Shown one piece after another: positions 24,822 to 35,725 of a stretch of 64,000 nt of DNA (the first letter of the stretch is position 1; every line of letters begins with the position of its first letter). This DNA is from Eutypella sp. D-1. Lineage: Eukaryota; Ascomycota; Sordariomycetes; Xylariales; Diatrypaceae. The stretch lies in assembly GCA_023313575.1 (NCBI GenBank), contig JAJTTP010000015.1, forward strand, positions 496,001 through 560,000. The letters run 5' to 3'. The translations under genes and the position numbers were made by a program. Below the pieces are notes generated by a model, which was given only the letters and a program-made list of their open reading frames with translations, made no database searches and had not been told where the DNA came from.

Positions 24822-26128
24822 CTTTCTCGCCTTGCGGAGTGACAATGACTGAAGGGTGGGGGCGACAGAAGGAATTGCCTAACTTATATACAGTCTCTAG
24901 CTAATCTATATGTTCTATACTCTATATAAGAAGACAGCGGAATCCTTACTCGACATTTTTATTTTCTTCACCGACACCTTCATATTTGAACACAGCCCAA
25001 TCCCGTTGGATCCCAGGGACCTGGTGCTACCCTGTTGTGTTATCTTTCTTCTCATGCAGGTTAGAACACAAGCAACTCGGTATTCGGTCCAATACCCCGG
25101 AATGTCCCCCTCCTCTCCCAGCCCTCCCTACCCCTCTTGCCCTCCAGCTTCCTCAATTGTCGTACCCGTACTGCCTCCTTGCATCCATCCTATCAATAGC
25201 GGATATCATCCCCACAACATCGTATTACCGGCAGGTAGCCGTATGTGCGACATGCCTACCTAGGCAGCGCTAAGTATAAACGGGATGATCGTCCTTTTGG
25301 ATAGGATAAGAAATAGGTATTCATTGCTCCTGTTGGCGCCGAAGATTCCTGTGGCGTTTGGCGGAGGAAGTGTTATCTTTCTTCTTCCTCTTCCTCTTTT
25401 ACCAGGTCATGCCCTGATTGGCCGATAACCTCCGAGCTCCTAAATGCGTCAGTGAGGGAATTGTGCATGATCAGGGACAATCCAGGTAGCTACGATGTTC
25501 GGCAGCTGAAAAAGGATATCTTCCTCCATCTTCTAGTTCGACTCCAAACATGGAGCAGCTTTGATAAGGTGAGGAATGACTTCGGGCTCTAGAACTCTAA
25601 ACGTCTAGCGTAGAGAAATCGTAAAATCTCTTAATGAATTAACAGATCCGTGTATCAGATCGGTTTCGGTATATTGAAAACTTGACGTAAACCGTATGAG
25701 CTATAGAAGGGTTTTACAAATTTGCATTTACAGTGTCAAAATGGGAACGCATGTAAGCACAACAGCATTAACTGACAAGAGTGCGCCTACTAATAATTGA
25801 TCTATACCTACTGACCACGGTATGATAGGTGGATGTAAAAAAGCCTGTTATCACGATACAGCCAATGAAAAGATACCTAGAGCAAAAATACGAAGTAGTC
25901 GATTCGCAATGGTCACGGGCAGATATGAAAAGGTAGAACATTAGGTACCTTTTTACTCCGTAGAGCTCTAGGTACATAAGGTATGCCCTGGGCTACCTCC
26001 AGGGCTAGCTCCCGAGGTCAAAGGCCTTAAGTGGATACTGTGTTTCATATACTTCCATACTGTATGTACGTAGTGCCTATTCTATAATGGGTCCAATTTA
26101 CGCGCCTGTTTGTACTCGCCCCCTCTAG

Positions 26129-26135
26129 AACGCGT
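26129..26135 (+). promoter_or_regulatory. MCB box (AACGCGT) upstream of cdt1
   Basis: AACGCGT, the core of the MluI cell-cycle box bound by the MBF transcription factor (Swi6/Mbp1 type), lies about 410 bp before the Cdt1 start codon. Finding a second copy nearby makes a chance match less likely. Function is inferred. Confidence 0.5.
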
Positions 26136-26288
26136 CCACAACGCGGAACCGAATGAATGGACGCGACCTTATCGCGACTAGTCAATTATCTCCTTGCTAA
26201 TTATCTTCTTCAAAAGTCTGTGCTGAAGCAAGGGCCTCTCGCTATTGCCTACCCAAATACTTTAGCGGTTGTCACTGCAAAAATCAAG

Positions 26289-26295
26289 AACGCGT
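26289..26295 (+). promoter_or_regulatory. second MCB box (AACGCGT) upstream of cdt1
   Basis: A second exact AACGCGT about 250 bp before the Cdt1 start codon, in the same orientation as the copy at 26129. Paired MCB boxes are typical of G1/S genes. Confidence 0.5.
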
Positions 26296-26541
26296 TCCAT
26301 TACATCGTCAATTCACATTCCACATTCCACACAATTGAAAACTTCTACACACTCAACCTTCCTGGCAAACCACCACGAAACCCAGTAAACCAATTATTCT
26401 GGAAAGTAAAACCTGCCAATCTGCCAATCGTACTGGACGAAGACAATTAAATAACTGCAACTTCTCGATCAACGTAAAGTATTGCAAAGACGAAGAAAGT
26501 GGTACCTAGTGTTGTTATCCATCCCTAGGTAATCAATCACC

Positions 26542-28377
26542 ATGCCAACGGCCACAAAAAGGAGTCGGAAGGCTCAAGGCGTCGGCAGACCCAGCAAGGT
26601 CGCCGCTGCTCAACAACATGCATCGTCCCCGTCGAGCATCAACTCTTTCGCTCGTGTCTCGAAGTCTATTGGCAGCAACAGCAGTAATTCTTTGAAGAAG
26701 GAACCCATCACCAACTTCTCTGTCACCCCACAGAAGAAGCATACCAGTTCTAGCACCACCAAAGTATCAGAAGCTACCACTCCGGCCTCGCGTAAACGCA
26801 AGGCAGCCACCCCCAGCGAGGACGATGACTCCTCGGCAGATGAGAGGCAGACCAGGAGCAGCCGGCGGGCTCCCATTGCCCGTAACACCACTTCGACGAC
26901 CCCATCAAAACCGACAACTGTAGCACCTGCAGCGGTGCCAGCGCCCACACCAGTGAAGCGTGGCCGCGGACGTCCGTCCAAGAAAGCGCGTCCCGAGCCG
27001 CAGCCGGCATCTCGGAAACGCGGCCGAAGCCCCAGTGTGTCCGACTCGGAGAAGTCGACCGCCGATGCGGGGATCCTCCTCAAGCGCCTCAGGATCGAGG
27101 AGTCCTGCCCCCCTTCTTCCGCCTACTCGTCCGCACTCTCCGCGTCCTCTCGCTGCTCATCACCGCCTACTGCTGATACCTCAATTGCGGGCTCCGACGA
27201 CGAAGATGGCAGAACTCGTCGCAACAATGACAGGAACGGCGCTCCTAGACGCAGCCAGGAGCTGCCGGATGACCTTCTCAATCTGGTCGGACTGCACACC
27301 GCTCTGCTGAAGACGCTGACGCTACACTACGCGCACAACGGCGGCCATGCACCCGCCGACCTGCGCGTCGTGTGTCCCAACGTCGCGCGCGCCTGGGGCA
27401 AGAAGAAGGTCACGGAGGCCGACGTCCGCCTGTGCATCGGCGTTCTCGACGCAACCCCGTCCGGCACTACCACCGCCACCACAACGACAACGGCCACGAA
27501 GACGAACCCCTTCGTCCTCTCTGACTACGGTCGCGGCAAGATCTGCATCGAGACGGAGAATTCGCGCGTAGGCACCGCCCCGGGCCCGCTGGACGAGAGC
27601 CGACTGAACAGCCTATTCCGCGCGAACCTCACGGCCCTCTGGACACGGTACCAGGCACGGGGCGCGCCGTCGTCATCGGCGCCCGCCGGTGACGCAGCGG
27701 CCTTCCTGGCGACTTTGCCACGCGCACCCGTCGCGCTCTGTGCGTCCGTCGCCAAGGCGTCGCCCGTGCTATCCAAGGGCCAGCGGCGCCTCGAGGAGCT
27801 CCGCCAGGGCATCGCTCTCAAGAAGCAGGGCCAGCAGACGTCAAATACCGCCTCCCCCTCGACCAACGCAAGCCCGCTCAACGGCAAAGGCAAGGCGATC
27901 GCCGGCAGCAACAACAGCAACAGCAACACCGACGTGCCCATGACCAACGCCGACGGGACCAAGATGAGCCTGCTCGACCGGATCCGGCACAAAGCAGCGC
28001 AGAAAGCCGCAGGCGGCGGCGCCACGACGGGCCTATCGCCGGCACAGCTAGCGCGGCGCGCGGCGCTGCAGCGAGCGCCGGACATCGCCGCCGTAGCCGA
28101 CATGCTGGGGCGGGCGTCGGGCGCGGGTGGCCGCGTCTCGTTCACGATGGCGGCGCTGCTAGAGAAGCTGCGGGACTCGCTGCGCGGGGGGGCGCCGCCG
28201 CGCGACGAGGCCGCCGCCTGTCTCCGCATCATCGCCGCTGACGTCGCGCCCGAGTGGCTCCGCGTCCTCGCCCTCCCCGGCCGCCCCGGCGAGAACGTCG
28301 TCCTCGACATGGATTGCGCTCCCTCCCGTCCCGAGGTCGAGCGCAGGGTCCGCGATCTCCTGGCCAGGGGCGACTAG
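26542..28377 (+). CDS. cdt1: DNA replication licensing factor Cdt1
   Basis: Single-exon gene of 611 aa. Cdt1 brings the MCM2-7 helicase to origin-bound ORC-Cdc6 in G1 in the nucleus. The N-terminal 240 residues are basic, Ser/Thr-rich and disordered, with two GRPSK AT-hook-like cores at about residues 15 and 145 (the second within KRGRGRPSKKAR). The middle, from ELPDDLLNLVGLHTALLKTL (about 235), matches the helical start of a Cdt1 winged-helix domain, and NPFVLSDYGRGKICIE fits its wing. The C-terminus, from SLLDRIRHKAAQKA to the end, matches the Cdt1 C-terminal winged-helix domain that contacts MCM, including a segment reading RVSFTMAALLEKLRDSLR. Two short PIP-like strings, INSFARVSK and ITNFSVTPQKK, lie within the first 65 residues. 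Two MCB boxes stand upstream. Other weak Cdt1-like fungal proteins exist, but the two-domain order supports this call. Confidence 0.8.
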   Translation: MPTATKRSRKAQGVGRPSKVAAAQQHASSPSSINSFARVSKSIGSNSSNSLKKEPITNFSVTPQKKHTSSSTTKVSEATTPASRKRKAATPSEDDDSSADERQTRSSRRAPIARNTTSTTPSKPTTVAPAAVPAPTPVKRGRGRPSKKARPEPQPASRKRGRSPSVSDSEKSTADAGILLKRLRIEESCPPSSAYSSALSASSRCSSPPTADTSIAGSDDEDGRTRRNNDRNGAPRRSQELPDDLLNLVGLHTALLKTLTLHYAHNGGHAPADLRVVCPNVARAWGKKKVTEADVRLCIGVLDATPSGTTTATTTTTATKTNPFVLSDYGRGKICIETENSRVGTAPGPLDESRLNSLFRANLTALWTRYQARGAPSSSAPAGDAAAFLATLPRAPVALCASVAKASPVLSKGQRRLEELRQGIALKKQGQQTSNTASPSTNASPLNGKGKAIAGSNNSNSNTDVPMTNADGTKMSLLDRIRHKAAQKAAGGGATTGLSPAQLARRAALQRAPDIAAVADMLGRASGAGGRVSFTMAALLEKLRDSLRGGAPPRDEAAACLRIIAADVAPEWLRVLALPGRPGENVVLDMDCAPSRPEVERRVRDLLARGD

Positions 28378-30135
28378 AGGAGGCGGATTTTCTCGTTGTT
28401 CCTGTTTGTGTTTGGGTGGGGAAAACCATGGTATAGTTGGGTCTGTCTGGTATGGCGGGACGTTGTGTATGCCCGTACGTATTTTTATCATATTGTGTTA
28501 TATGCGATATGCGGTGTTTTTTCTCTTTATGAGGGTCTCCTGCGCGGCAAGATTTGGCTTGTCTTTGTTTTCCCCCTCGTTTTTTATTTCGGATGCTCGT
28601 CAGGCATTGCATCATCATCAACATCAACACATTGCATGGTATGGCGCGGCAACAGGTGGTTTTTATGGCAATTCTTATATATACCTGGCATTGATTATAT
28701 TACACTTGCATCACGCTCACATTCGTCTACGAGCAGCAGCAGGAGGCGGAGGAGGAGGAGCGAGCCGTCCTGCGTGGAGATGAAGGCCTATGTATATAAT
28801 AAAAGACCGAAATCAATCCTCATAATTGGTAACCAGACGCGATGTGAAATATAGTGAACATGTCTTATCTTTAATTAGTACTACCCACACCAAAGCGGAG
28901 AAGACCTTCTTGTTCCGTCCGGTTTGTACATGCGTGCCTATATTGGCCTACTACACCTTGATACCCAGGAAACGAAAGGGGGGCCCTCTAGCCTTCCTTT
29001 GCGTCCGCACATATTGAACAAAAGTTCTCAAGTAACATTCACCATTCTCTATCCATACCTACCTAAGTCATACTTCGAAGTAAAATAAAATCCTGGATCC
29101 CAAATCCCCAGTCAAATCGAGGCCCAGTAAAAGTCTCGCCCCTTAACGACGCCGCGGAATGCGAAAGGTCTGTTGGGGAGGGGAGGGGGAGGGGGGGGGG
29201 TTTATCTAGTGGAATCGTTTTATTTCAACTTGACATTTTATTATACTTACACACAAGTATAAACACCATGCCGAAGCGCAGAGCTGGGAATGATGGAAAC
29301 AAAACGGACTCGAGATGGACTTCCCGAAAATGCGCGCGGACGGAACTAAAAACGGAAAACTGCCTGCCTTCGGATCTATCCCGTCTCCCGTTATCCCGTC
29401 CCGTTCCATTCCGTTCCGTTCTCTGCTCCCTAACTCCGTTAATACCTGGCGATTGGACAGGAACACGCGGGGTCTGTTACGAGGGTAAGGGAAATGGTAG
29501 AAAAACGGCCATATCGTATGTGCCGGGCCGATCAAGACGGATGAGTGCATGAACGACGGAACGGGGAAGTAATTTTTTTTAGAAGTCCGGTTACATATAT
29601 ATTTCCCTGGACGGATTTGACAGCGCGGAACTTTCTTGCTAATTGAAGACGGCGATGATGGGGATCCTGTATTTTTCCGTTTTCTCTCTTTCTATCTTAT
29701 CTTCTCTAAGATCACGATGAATCAAAAAAGCAAAAGCTTCACGATGGAAGTCCCAGGCGCCCTCGTTGGAAACCAAAAAGGAAAAAAACAGCAATGCCTT
29801 CTTGTCTGCCTCCCTGCAATCACTGAGAGTACCGATGAGATAGCCTCACGTCGGATAACCTCCATTTTTTTCCTGGCACTCGCTTGAATGATGGAGGAAC
29901 CCCAGACCCTAATCGCCACTCCGTTCGTCGTAGAATTCGCGAGCAGGGAGACCGGGATCCCATCTGTTTCAGCGAGTGCCTAGTAGTCGTGGCTGGCATA
30001 CATCACTCAAGACCCATGGTTCGTGCACGCTCCCGCACAACGCAGCGCAGCGACCACCCGTCCTCTTCGGCCCGCTCCCGTCCCCCAACCCCGTCCCTGT
30101 TCCCCCCTTGTCTTATGGTCGGCTGCACCCGGTTT
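28378..30135. other. convergent intergenic region, no gene seen
   Basis: About 1.8 kb between the stops of cdt1 (plus) and MBF1 (minus). It includes short CAG/GGA-rich repeats near 28735-28765, a G-run near 29180-29200 and repeated CCCGT/CCGTT strings near 29385-29420. No frame longer than about 115 codons carries recognisable content. Confidence 0.5.
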
Positions 30136-30881
30136 TTACTTCTTGGGGGCGAACCTGGGCTTGCCGATTTCATCCTCTTTACCGCGCAGCTTGACGTTGA
30201 GGACGCGCTCCATGGCGGCGAGGACCTTCTGGTCGGGGGTGGCCTTGCCCTGCTCCATCTGCTGGACGATGGCGGGGGTGGTGTTGCACTTCTTGGCGAG
30301 GTCGTCCTGCTTCATGGTCGGGGTGAAGCGCTGGCGCGCCTCGATAATCGCCCGGCCTACCGCCGGCCCCACCGTCTTCGGCTTGATGATCTCGTCCGAC
30401 CGATCAACCTTGGTGTGAAACTGGCCGATGCCGCTCGCGCTGCCCTTCGCCTGTTGAGGGGGGGAGGAGGCACAGGTTAGTGATCCGGTTGTTTGATTGA
30501 CTAGACTTGAGTAGGGGTGCGAGGAAGATATGTATATGTATGTGTAGGGAGAGTGAGACAAGGGGGCACTCGAGATTGGAACAAACGTGGCACCTTGATG
30601 GTGTGCACGATCATCGATCATTACGCCCAGTCCAGCAAAGAGGACAAGATATCGAGGCAAAGAGAAGGATGTGATTGTGCGCATCAAAGGGAGATAGATG
30701 AGATGTGAGTGAGGATTCAACATACAGCATTGCCGGTAGCATATTTCTTGTCTGTGGCGATGGCAGCACCTGTACGCTTGGCGTGGTTCAGGGCCGCACT
30801 GCCTCTTACGACGGTCTCACGTGAAGAAGCGCCGCCCCTGGCCTTACTACCGATTTTGGTAACGGATTCCCAGTCATCCAT
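30136..30881 (-). CDS. MBF1: multiprotein bridging factor 1 (MBF1)
   Basis: Transcriptional coactivator that bridges TBP and bZIP activators; in yeast it also suppresses frameshifting on collided ribosomes. Two exons, 30881-30726 and 30450-30136, phase-0 join, 156 aa, the usual family length. The N-terminus [17 protein letters not shown] and the following [18 protein letters not shown] are classic MBF1. The Cro/C1-type helix-turn-helix covers about residues 88-145 ([20 protein letters not shown], then [20 protein letters not shown]). The protein ends in a basic tail, RFAPKK. The 275-nt intron is longer than most in this window. It could hold a regulatory element, but none was identified. Confidence 0.96.
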
Positions 30882-33815
30882 CTTGAAGGTGTGTCAGGAG
30901 TTGGTCGTTGGTTTGACGATGTATTTAGATCGTTATCGGTGGTAGTAGTTCGTAGAGATGGTTGATGGTAATGATGATAGCGATGGTGATGATAGTAAAT
31001 GTTACGGTGTTGGTTGGTGTTTGTTGGTGGTGGTGTTGGTGGTGTTATGGTGTGTGGAGTGGGTTTTTTGTTAGGTTTGGCTGATGATGTAGGTAGCCAA
31101 GTAGCCTTTTTTAAGTGTTCAAGTGTTCCCCCCCGGCTCCGGCTACTATTGGGTCTACCAGTTTAGGTCTAGTCTAGGTCTAGCGGTGGAATGTTGGAAT
31201 GAAATGGAAAGTGGGATGAATAGCGGCTCGGCGATAAAGTTGTAGGTTCCACTTTTACTTATCTCGCCGGTGGCTGACTGAGGAACTGAGTCAATCGGCG
31301 AGAGCCAACTTGGTACCTAGGTACTATGGATTCTTAGTAATCACTGGCCCGTCCAATTCAATATGGTAATTTGGGGCAAAAGGACAAAGGGAGAAGCGCT
31401 AGGAGAGTGAGCATATCGAACAACTACTAAGACGCTTGCCAATGGGAACTATACGATAGGATATCACTACCGGTTTCAATATAAGAATGCAATTAACATA
31501 CTATTCACCAAAAGCCTGTTCCTCTTCAATTATCTCAGGCCCAGTCATGTATCGACTGCGGACACAATTGGTCAATTCCGTCTGTCTCAAAGGTGGCCCA
31601 TTCGTTATTGATCTGCTGAACACCACAGCTTGGTGCTGCCGCAATTCAAAAGTTTACCGTACTGTGCTTTAATTGGCAAATGCTGTCCTAGCAACTGCTG
31701 TGCCACTGAGTCTAACCAGAACCCCGACAGTATATATGCAATAGTCCGTCAGTCTTATTATGTATAGAGACCACCATATGCGAGCGCTGATGCGGCCTGT
31801 AGACGGACGATGCCTCCTAACCCTTCAGAAGGACTTTGGCTCTTAAAGCAATGGATGTTGTGTGATGTTATGATTCCCCTGCGAGCTTTACGGATGTGGC
31901 CATTGGGTGACAATGGGGGATGGAGATGGGGATTTGGCATCCGAGCATCTGAAGGGTTATGGTAGGTATGGACTATCATACACATATAGTCATCTCTACC
32001 TTGCTGTAGACAAGTAGGCAAGCGGCCGTTTCAGCTTAGCTGGGGCAACCGACAATACTGTGTCCCCAGATCAAGCAGAGCAAAGTGGCCAGATTCTGTA
32101 ATTGTCATTTTTATAATTGCAAGAAAGACCATCGAGACAGCCTTCAATGAGACGCAACGAAGACTCTTCAAGTTCCCGTGGTTGACAAATGCGAGCAGAT
32201 TGATAAAAGAAAATGGCATTTATTTATGTTCTTCTAATGGTGTCCGTGACAAGCATCATTAAGTACAGAGATCACTCCAGACCTAGAGACGGGCTCGCGC
32301 TGAACAAATGACAGTACTTGGGTAGTTCCTGGAGATGTCAAGGTAGGAGGTTATGGGTTTAGTCAGTCCCTTCAATTCCAAATACTTGACGCGCACCAAG
32401 TTGGCGCTATATAAGGGCGTAACTAATTCTTACGCGGCGGAAGCAATTTCATTTTTCACGTGCCCACCTGCCTGCGGTAATTAGAGAAGATAAGTGTCAG
32501 AAAGTGCTACACTGTAGTCAATATCCAATTACTGCTTTCTTTCTCTTCCTGTGAACTAGATAGGGCTGGCGCGGAGTTTGGGAGGAAGGGGGGGGGAGGC
32601 TGGGGCCGCATCGTGCGGAAGTAGATCTCCGGCAGGGATCATTGACAAATACCTACCATACCCTCCCACCCCCTTCGTTGTTAGCGCCAGATCTTTGATG
32701 CGAACTTTTCTGATGCGACGGGCGTTCGGTAATTCATCGTTGCCCCCAGGCTGCACGTTGGTAGATAGAGAGGACCTCGGAAGTGCCTATCGAGGGCGGT
32801 AAAGCGGGGGGCTTTATGTCAAGTAAGTACCTGACGAATCTGTGCGACGTCGTTATGGCCACTGTAACCACACGAAGTAGTAGTGGCTACCAGCATAACA
32901 TGCCTGTTAGTTAATGAATTAATTGTACGTCTGGATTAGCATCTGGACACCTGGACGTGATTTGAGAATGGAAAAAGGGGCCGGAGGGGGAGGGGGGTTG
33001 TAGGGCCCGGTCCCTAAGCCCATGGGAGGTGGGGAATACAAGCTTGACCAGATCTCCCGTATGTAGAGGGAGGAGGGCCGCATCTGAAAGTTCGCGGTAT
33101 AGTTGACGTAAGACCGGTTGTAGTTACCCCACTAGAGCTTGTCCCCCCTAAAAGCCCCGCCATTTGCCCACTGACGTCGAGTTTGACTAACAGGGAATGG
33201 CAAGTCGGGGTTTGATGGGAGAGACAGAAATGCGAGAGTTCCGATCCGTCTCGTGTGATACAGCAGCCAAAAAACAAAAACAAAAAAAATGATTGCCCTT
33301 TCCCTCCATTATGAATCGCGACCGGGGAAAGTTGACGGGAGAAAAAAAGGTGGTGAGTTCCCATTCCCAATTGCTGAGGGAGGGACTCAGAGCTTGGGTG
33401 AATATTAGAAATCCTAGTCAATGTATACCTAGGTAGGTAGGGTAATAAGATAGCGCTCGAGAAGTTCCATGATTTAGTGAGAAGAAGAAGTCTAAGCCGT
33501 TTCCTCTTCTCGATGGTGCGTTATGCATACGTAGCCAAGGTACCGGTTTCTGAGACGTTCCTTGCTTCACACGCTGTCGTGAAATAACCTGAGGGTACGT
33601 AAGTAGGTAAGTGGTGACATAAGTTGGGAGGGGGCCCATACTCTTACGTAGTATAAAGTCCGTCCCAATTCACCCTCTGATCTCATAGATCTCCTTTCCC
33701 TCCCGTATACAATCCCCTCCCCAATATCTGGACCATTGACTTAGCAAAGTAATTAGTCCAAAAAAGCAGACACATTTCAATCGTCAGAGGTATAAAGAGC
33801 AATTGGGGAGAGTAG
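30882..33815. other. intergenic region between divergent MBF1 and GFA genes
   Basis: Nearly 3 kb with no supported coding frame. The first 250 bp upstream of MBF1 are rich in GATGGT/TTGGTG repeats (30940-31060). The remainder has scattered G-runs (32590, 32985) and short ACCTAGGTA-like strings. Both promoters should lie here. Confidence 0.5.
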
Positions 33816-33886
33816 AAAAAGGAAAGGAAGAAAAAGGAAAGGAAGAAAAAGGAAAGGAAGAAAAAGGAAAGGAAGAAAAAAGGAAA
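33816..33886 (+). repeat. 15-bp purine tandem repeat in the GFA gene leader
   Basis: Four perfect copies of a 15-bp unit (AAAAAGGAAAGGAAG) run from 33816 to 33875, with a partial fifth. The tract is all purine on the plus strand and ends about 47 bp before the start codon of the GFA-type gene, so it is promoter or 5' leader sequence. Confidence 0.9.
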
Positions 33887-33933
33887 TAACCAATCGACAA
33901 ACAAACCACATCAACAAACACTTAAACCGAACC

Positions 33934-34506
33934 ATGGGTCTCTCCGGACACTGTCTCTGCGGCGCCGTGAAGTACACGGTGGACGCGGACCCGCTCATCG
34001 TCGGGTACGACCACTGCGACGACTGCCAGCGGCAGTCCGGGTCGACGTACTCGCTGGTGGTGGTGGTGCCCAAGGACAAGCTGACCATCACGGGGACCAC
34101 CAAGTCCTTCGCCGGCAAGGGCTCCTCCGGCAACGCCGTGCACCGCGTCTTCTGCCCCGAGTGCGGCTCCCCCATCGCCCACGACCCGGACGCCGCCCCG
34201 CCCATCATCGCCCTCAAGGGTGGCACCCTCAGCCTTGAGGACAAGAAGAAGCTCAAGCCGGTGAGTGGAGAACACCATTTTCCTTTTCTTTCTTTCTTTC
34301 TTTCTTTCTCTCTTTATCACCCACTCATGCCCACACACTTTGCGTTGGCGAGAGAGTGGTGAGGTGGAAAAACAAAAGGAGACGGGATGGTTATGCTGAC
34401 GTGCTCCCGCTTTGTTTTCTCGCAGGATACCGAGATCTGGACCGTCGGCAAGCTCCCCTTCTGCCAGGAGCACCTCGCGAAACCCTTCCAGCACATGCCG
34501 GAGTAA
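33934..34506 (+). CDS. GFA/CENP-V-type zinc-binding protein
   Basis: Small protein of the glutathione-dependent formaldehyde-activating (GFA)/CENP-V fold. Exons 33934-34260 and 34426-34506, phase-0 join, 135 aa, the usual length. The structural zinc ligands are visible: CLCG at residues 8-11, HCDDC near 29-33 and CPEC near 74-77, followed by GSPIAHDPDAAP. True Gfa catalyses S-hydroxymethylglutathione formation, but most fungal members have no proven activity, so the substrate is unknown. The 165-nt intron has GTGAGT and CGCAG ends and carries a (TTTC)n microsatellite near 34287-34310. Codons are strongly GC-ending, consistent with good expression. Confidence 0.92.
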
Positions 34507-35725
34507 GGCATCATCGCACGATACGAACGAATGCGTGGAGGTACTGGAGAATAACGTTGGCAATGGAGAAGTGCAAGGGCGCGGGCGGAGGGTATGGACG
34601 TCGAATATATATAACTATGCCGTGGATGAATGTGGAAAAGAGCATCTGAAGGACCTACAAGTCCATACGAACTACAATAGAATGTTATTACAAAAAAGGA
34701 AAAGAGGATAGACGTGCCCCCAGTGTGCGTGCCGGTATGCTTTATCTGCTAGCCTGTGGATGGACTGGTGTAAAGCCGAAGAGTCAGCCCGACACTGGAC
34801 TTAATGAAATAGGTAGGTAAAGCTCCTATGTTGATTCAGACCATCGCCGGGGGAGCATACATGTTATATACGTATGCGCACATTGCCTCGACGTTGGCCA
34901 CAACCTGCGGCTCGCTCCGCTGTCACCCGCAGGCTAATGCAGGCACAACCGTCGATGTGTTCGGGCCGTAAGTATATATAGTCCACAATAGTTACATATA
35001 TGAGACGTTTCTACGATATTCGAACTCAAACAGTTTCCGTCCTGATTGGCCGTATGGACAGTTTCGAATGGATGGCCTGGCCAACAGGGTGTCCATCAAG
35101 GTGCCCCCCCCCCCCCCCCAAAAAAAAATGCGTAGATGCACACTTTATTCCTAGCTTCTCTCCTACCTACTGTGGACTAGCATCCACTATCACAGAAACA
35201 GCCTAAGCTTGGTGTTCATCCTGGTCGGAGATCTTGTATATTGATGGATAGGGATGGTATCAAGATCGTAGCAACTTTCTACCTCTCGAACGAGGAAGAA
35301 TAGGTATGGGTTAATGTAACATGCTGGGTATCTGGTTAAGTATCACATATATCCTGATGTATGTGCAGGTAGTCGATACGAAAAGTGCACAATGGAAATA
35401 CAATAATGCTCTTTGCCGCCTCTTACGTATAATCCATAGATATCTCCTTTCGGCCCCTTATTTGAAAAAGGGTTACCCCTTTTCCACACAACGAGGATAC
35501 AGGCGGTTGAACAAGTGTTGGTTCTCCAAGGTGGTGGACACCTGGCAGATGAAAACTGACAGCTGAGTTTAACGCTGACAGGTAGTAGATGCCAGCGCTA
35601 AGATCCTCAGCATTGTTGCTGATAAGATTGATAAAGCTTTAATCAAGAACTTTACAACAGCAATACCTATATCACCAACACCTCAACCCGCCTTTCGTGC
35701 GGGAAAAAAACGGACGTTGCCCACA
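34507..35725. other. intergenic region, no gene seen
   Basis: About 1.2 kb between the GFA-type gene and the next plus-strand gene. It contains a poly-C/poly-A block near 35104-35128 and AT-rich DNA. No coding frame is supported. Confidence 0.55.

Larger units (their letters stand above)
24822..26541. other. divergent promoter region of the OPT and cdt1 genes
   Basis: About 1.7 kb between divergent starts. A 97-codon ATG frame at 26157-26450 lies in front of cdt1, but it has no recognisable motif and is probably leader or promoter sequence. Two MCB-type boxes are listed separately. The rest shows no gene. Confidence 0.5.

Noticed and set aside
26157..26450. 97-codon ATG frame upstream of cdt1
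   Set aside because: No recognisable motif and it overlaps the MCB-bearing promoter; most likely non-coding or, at most, an upstream ORF.
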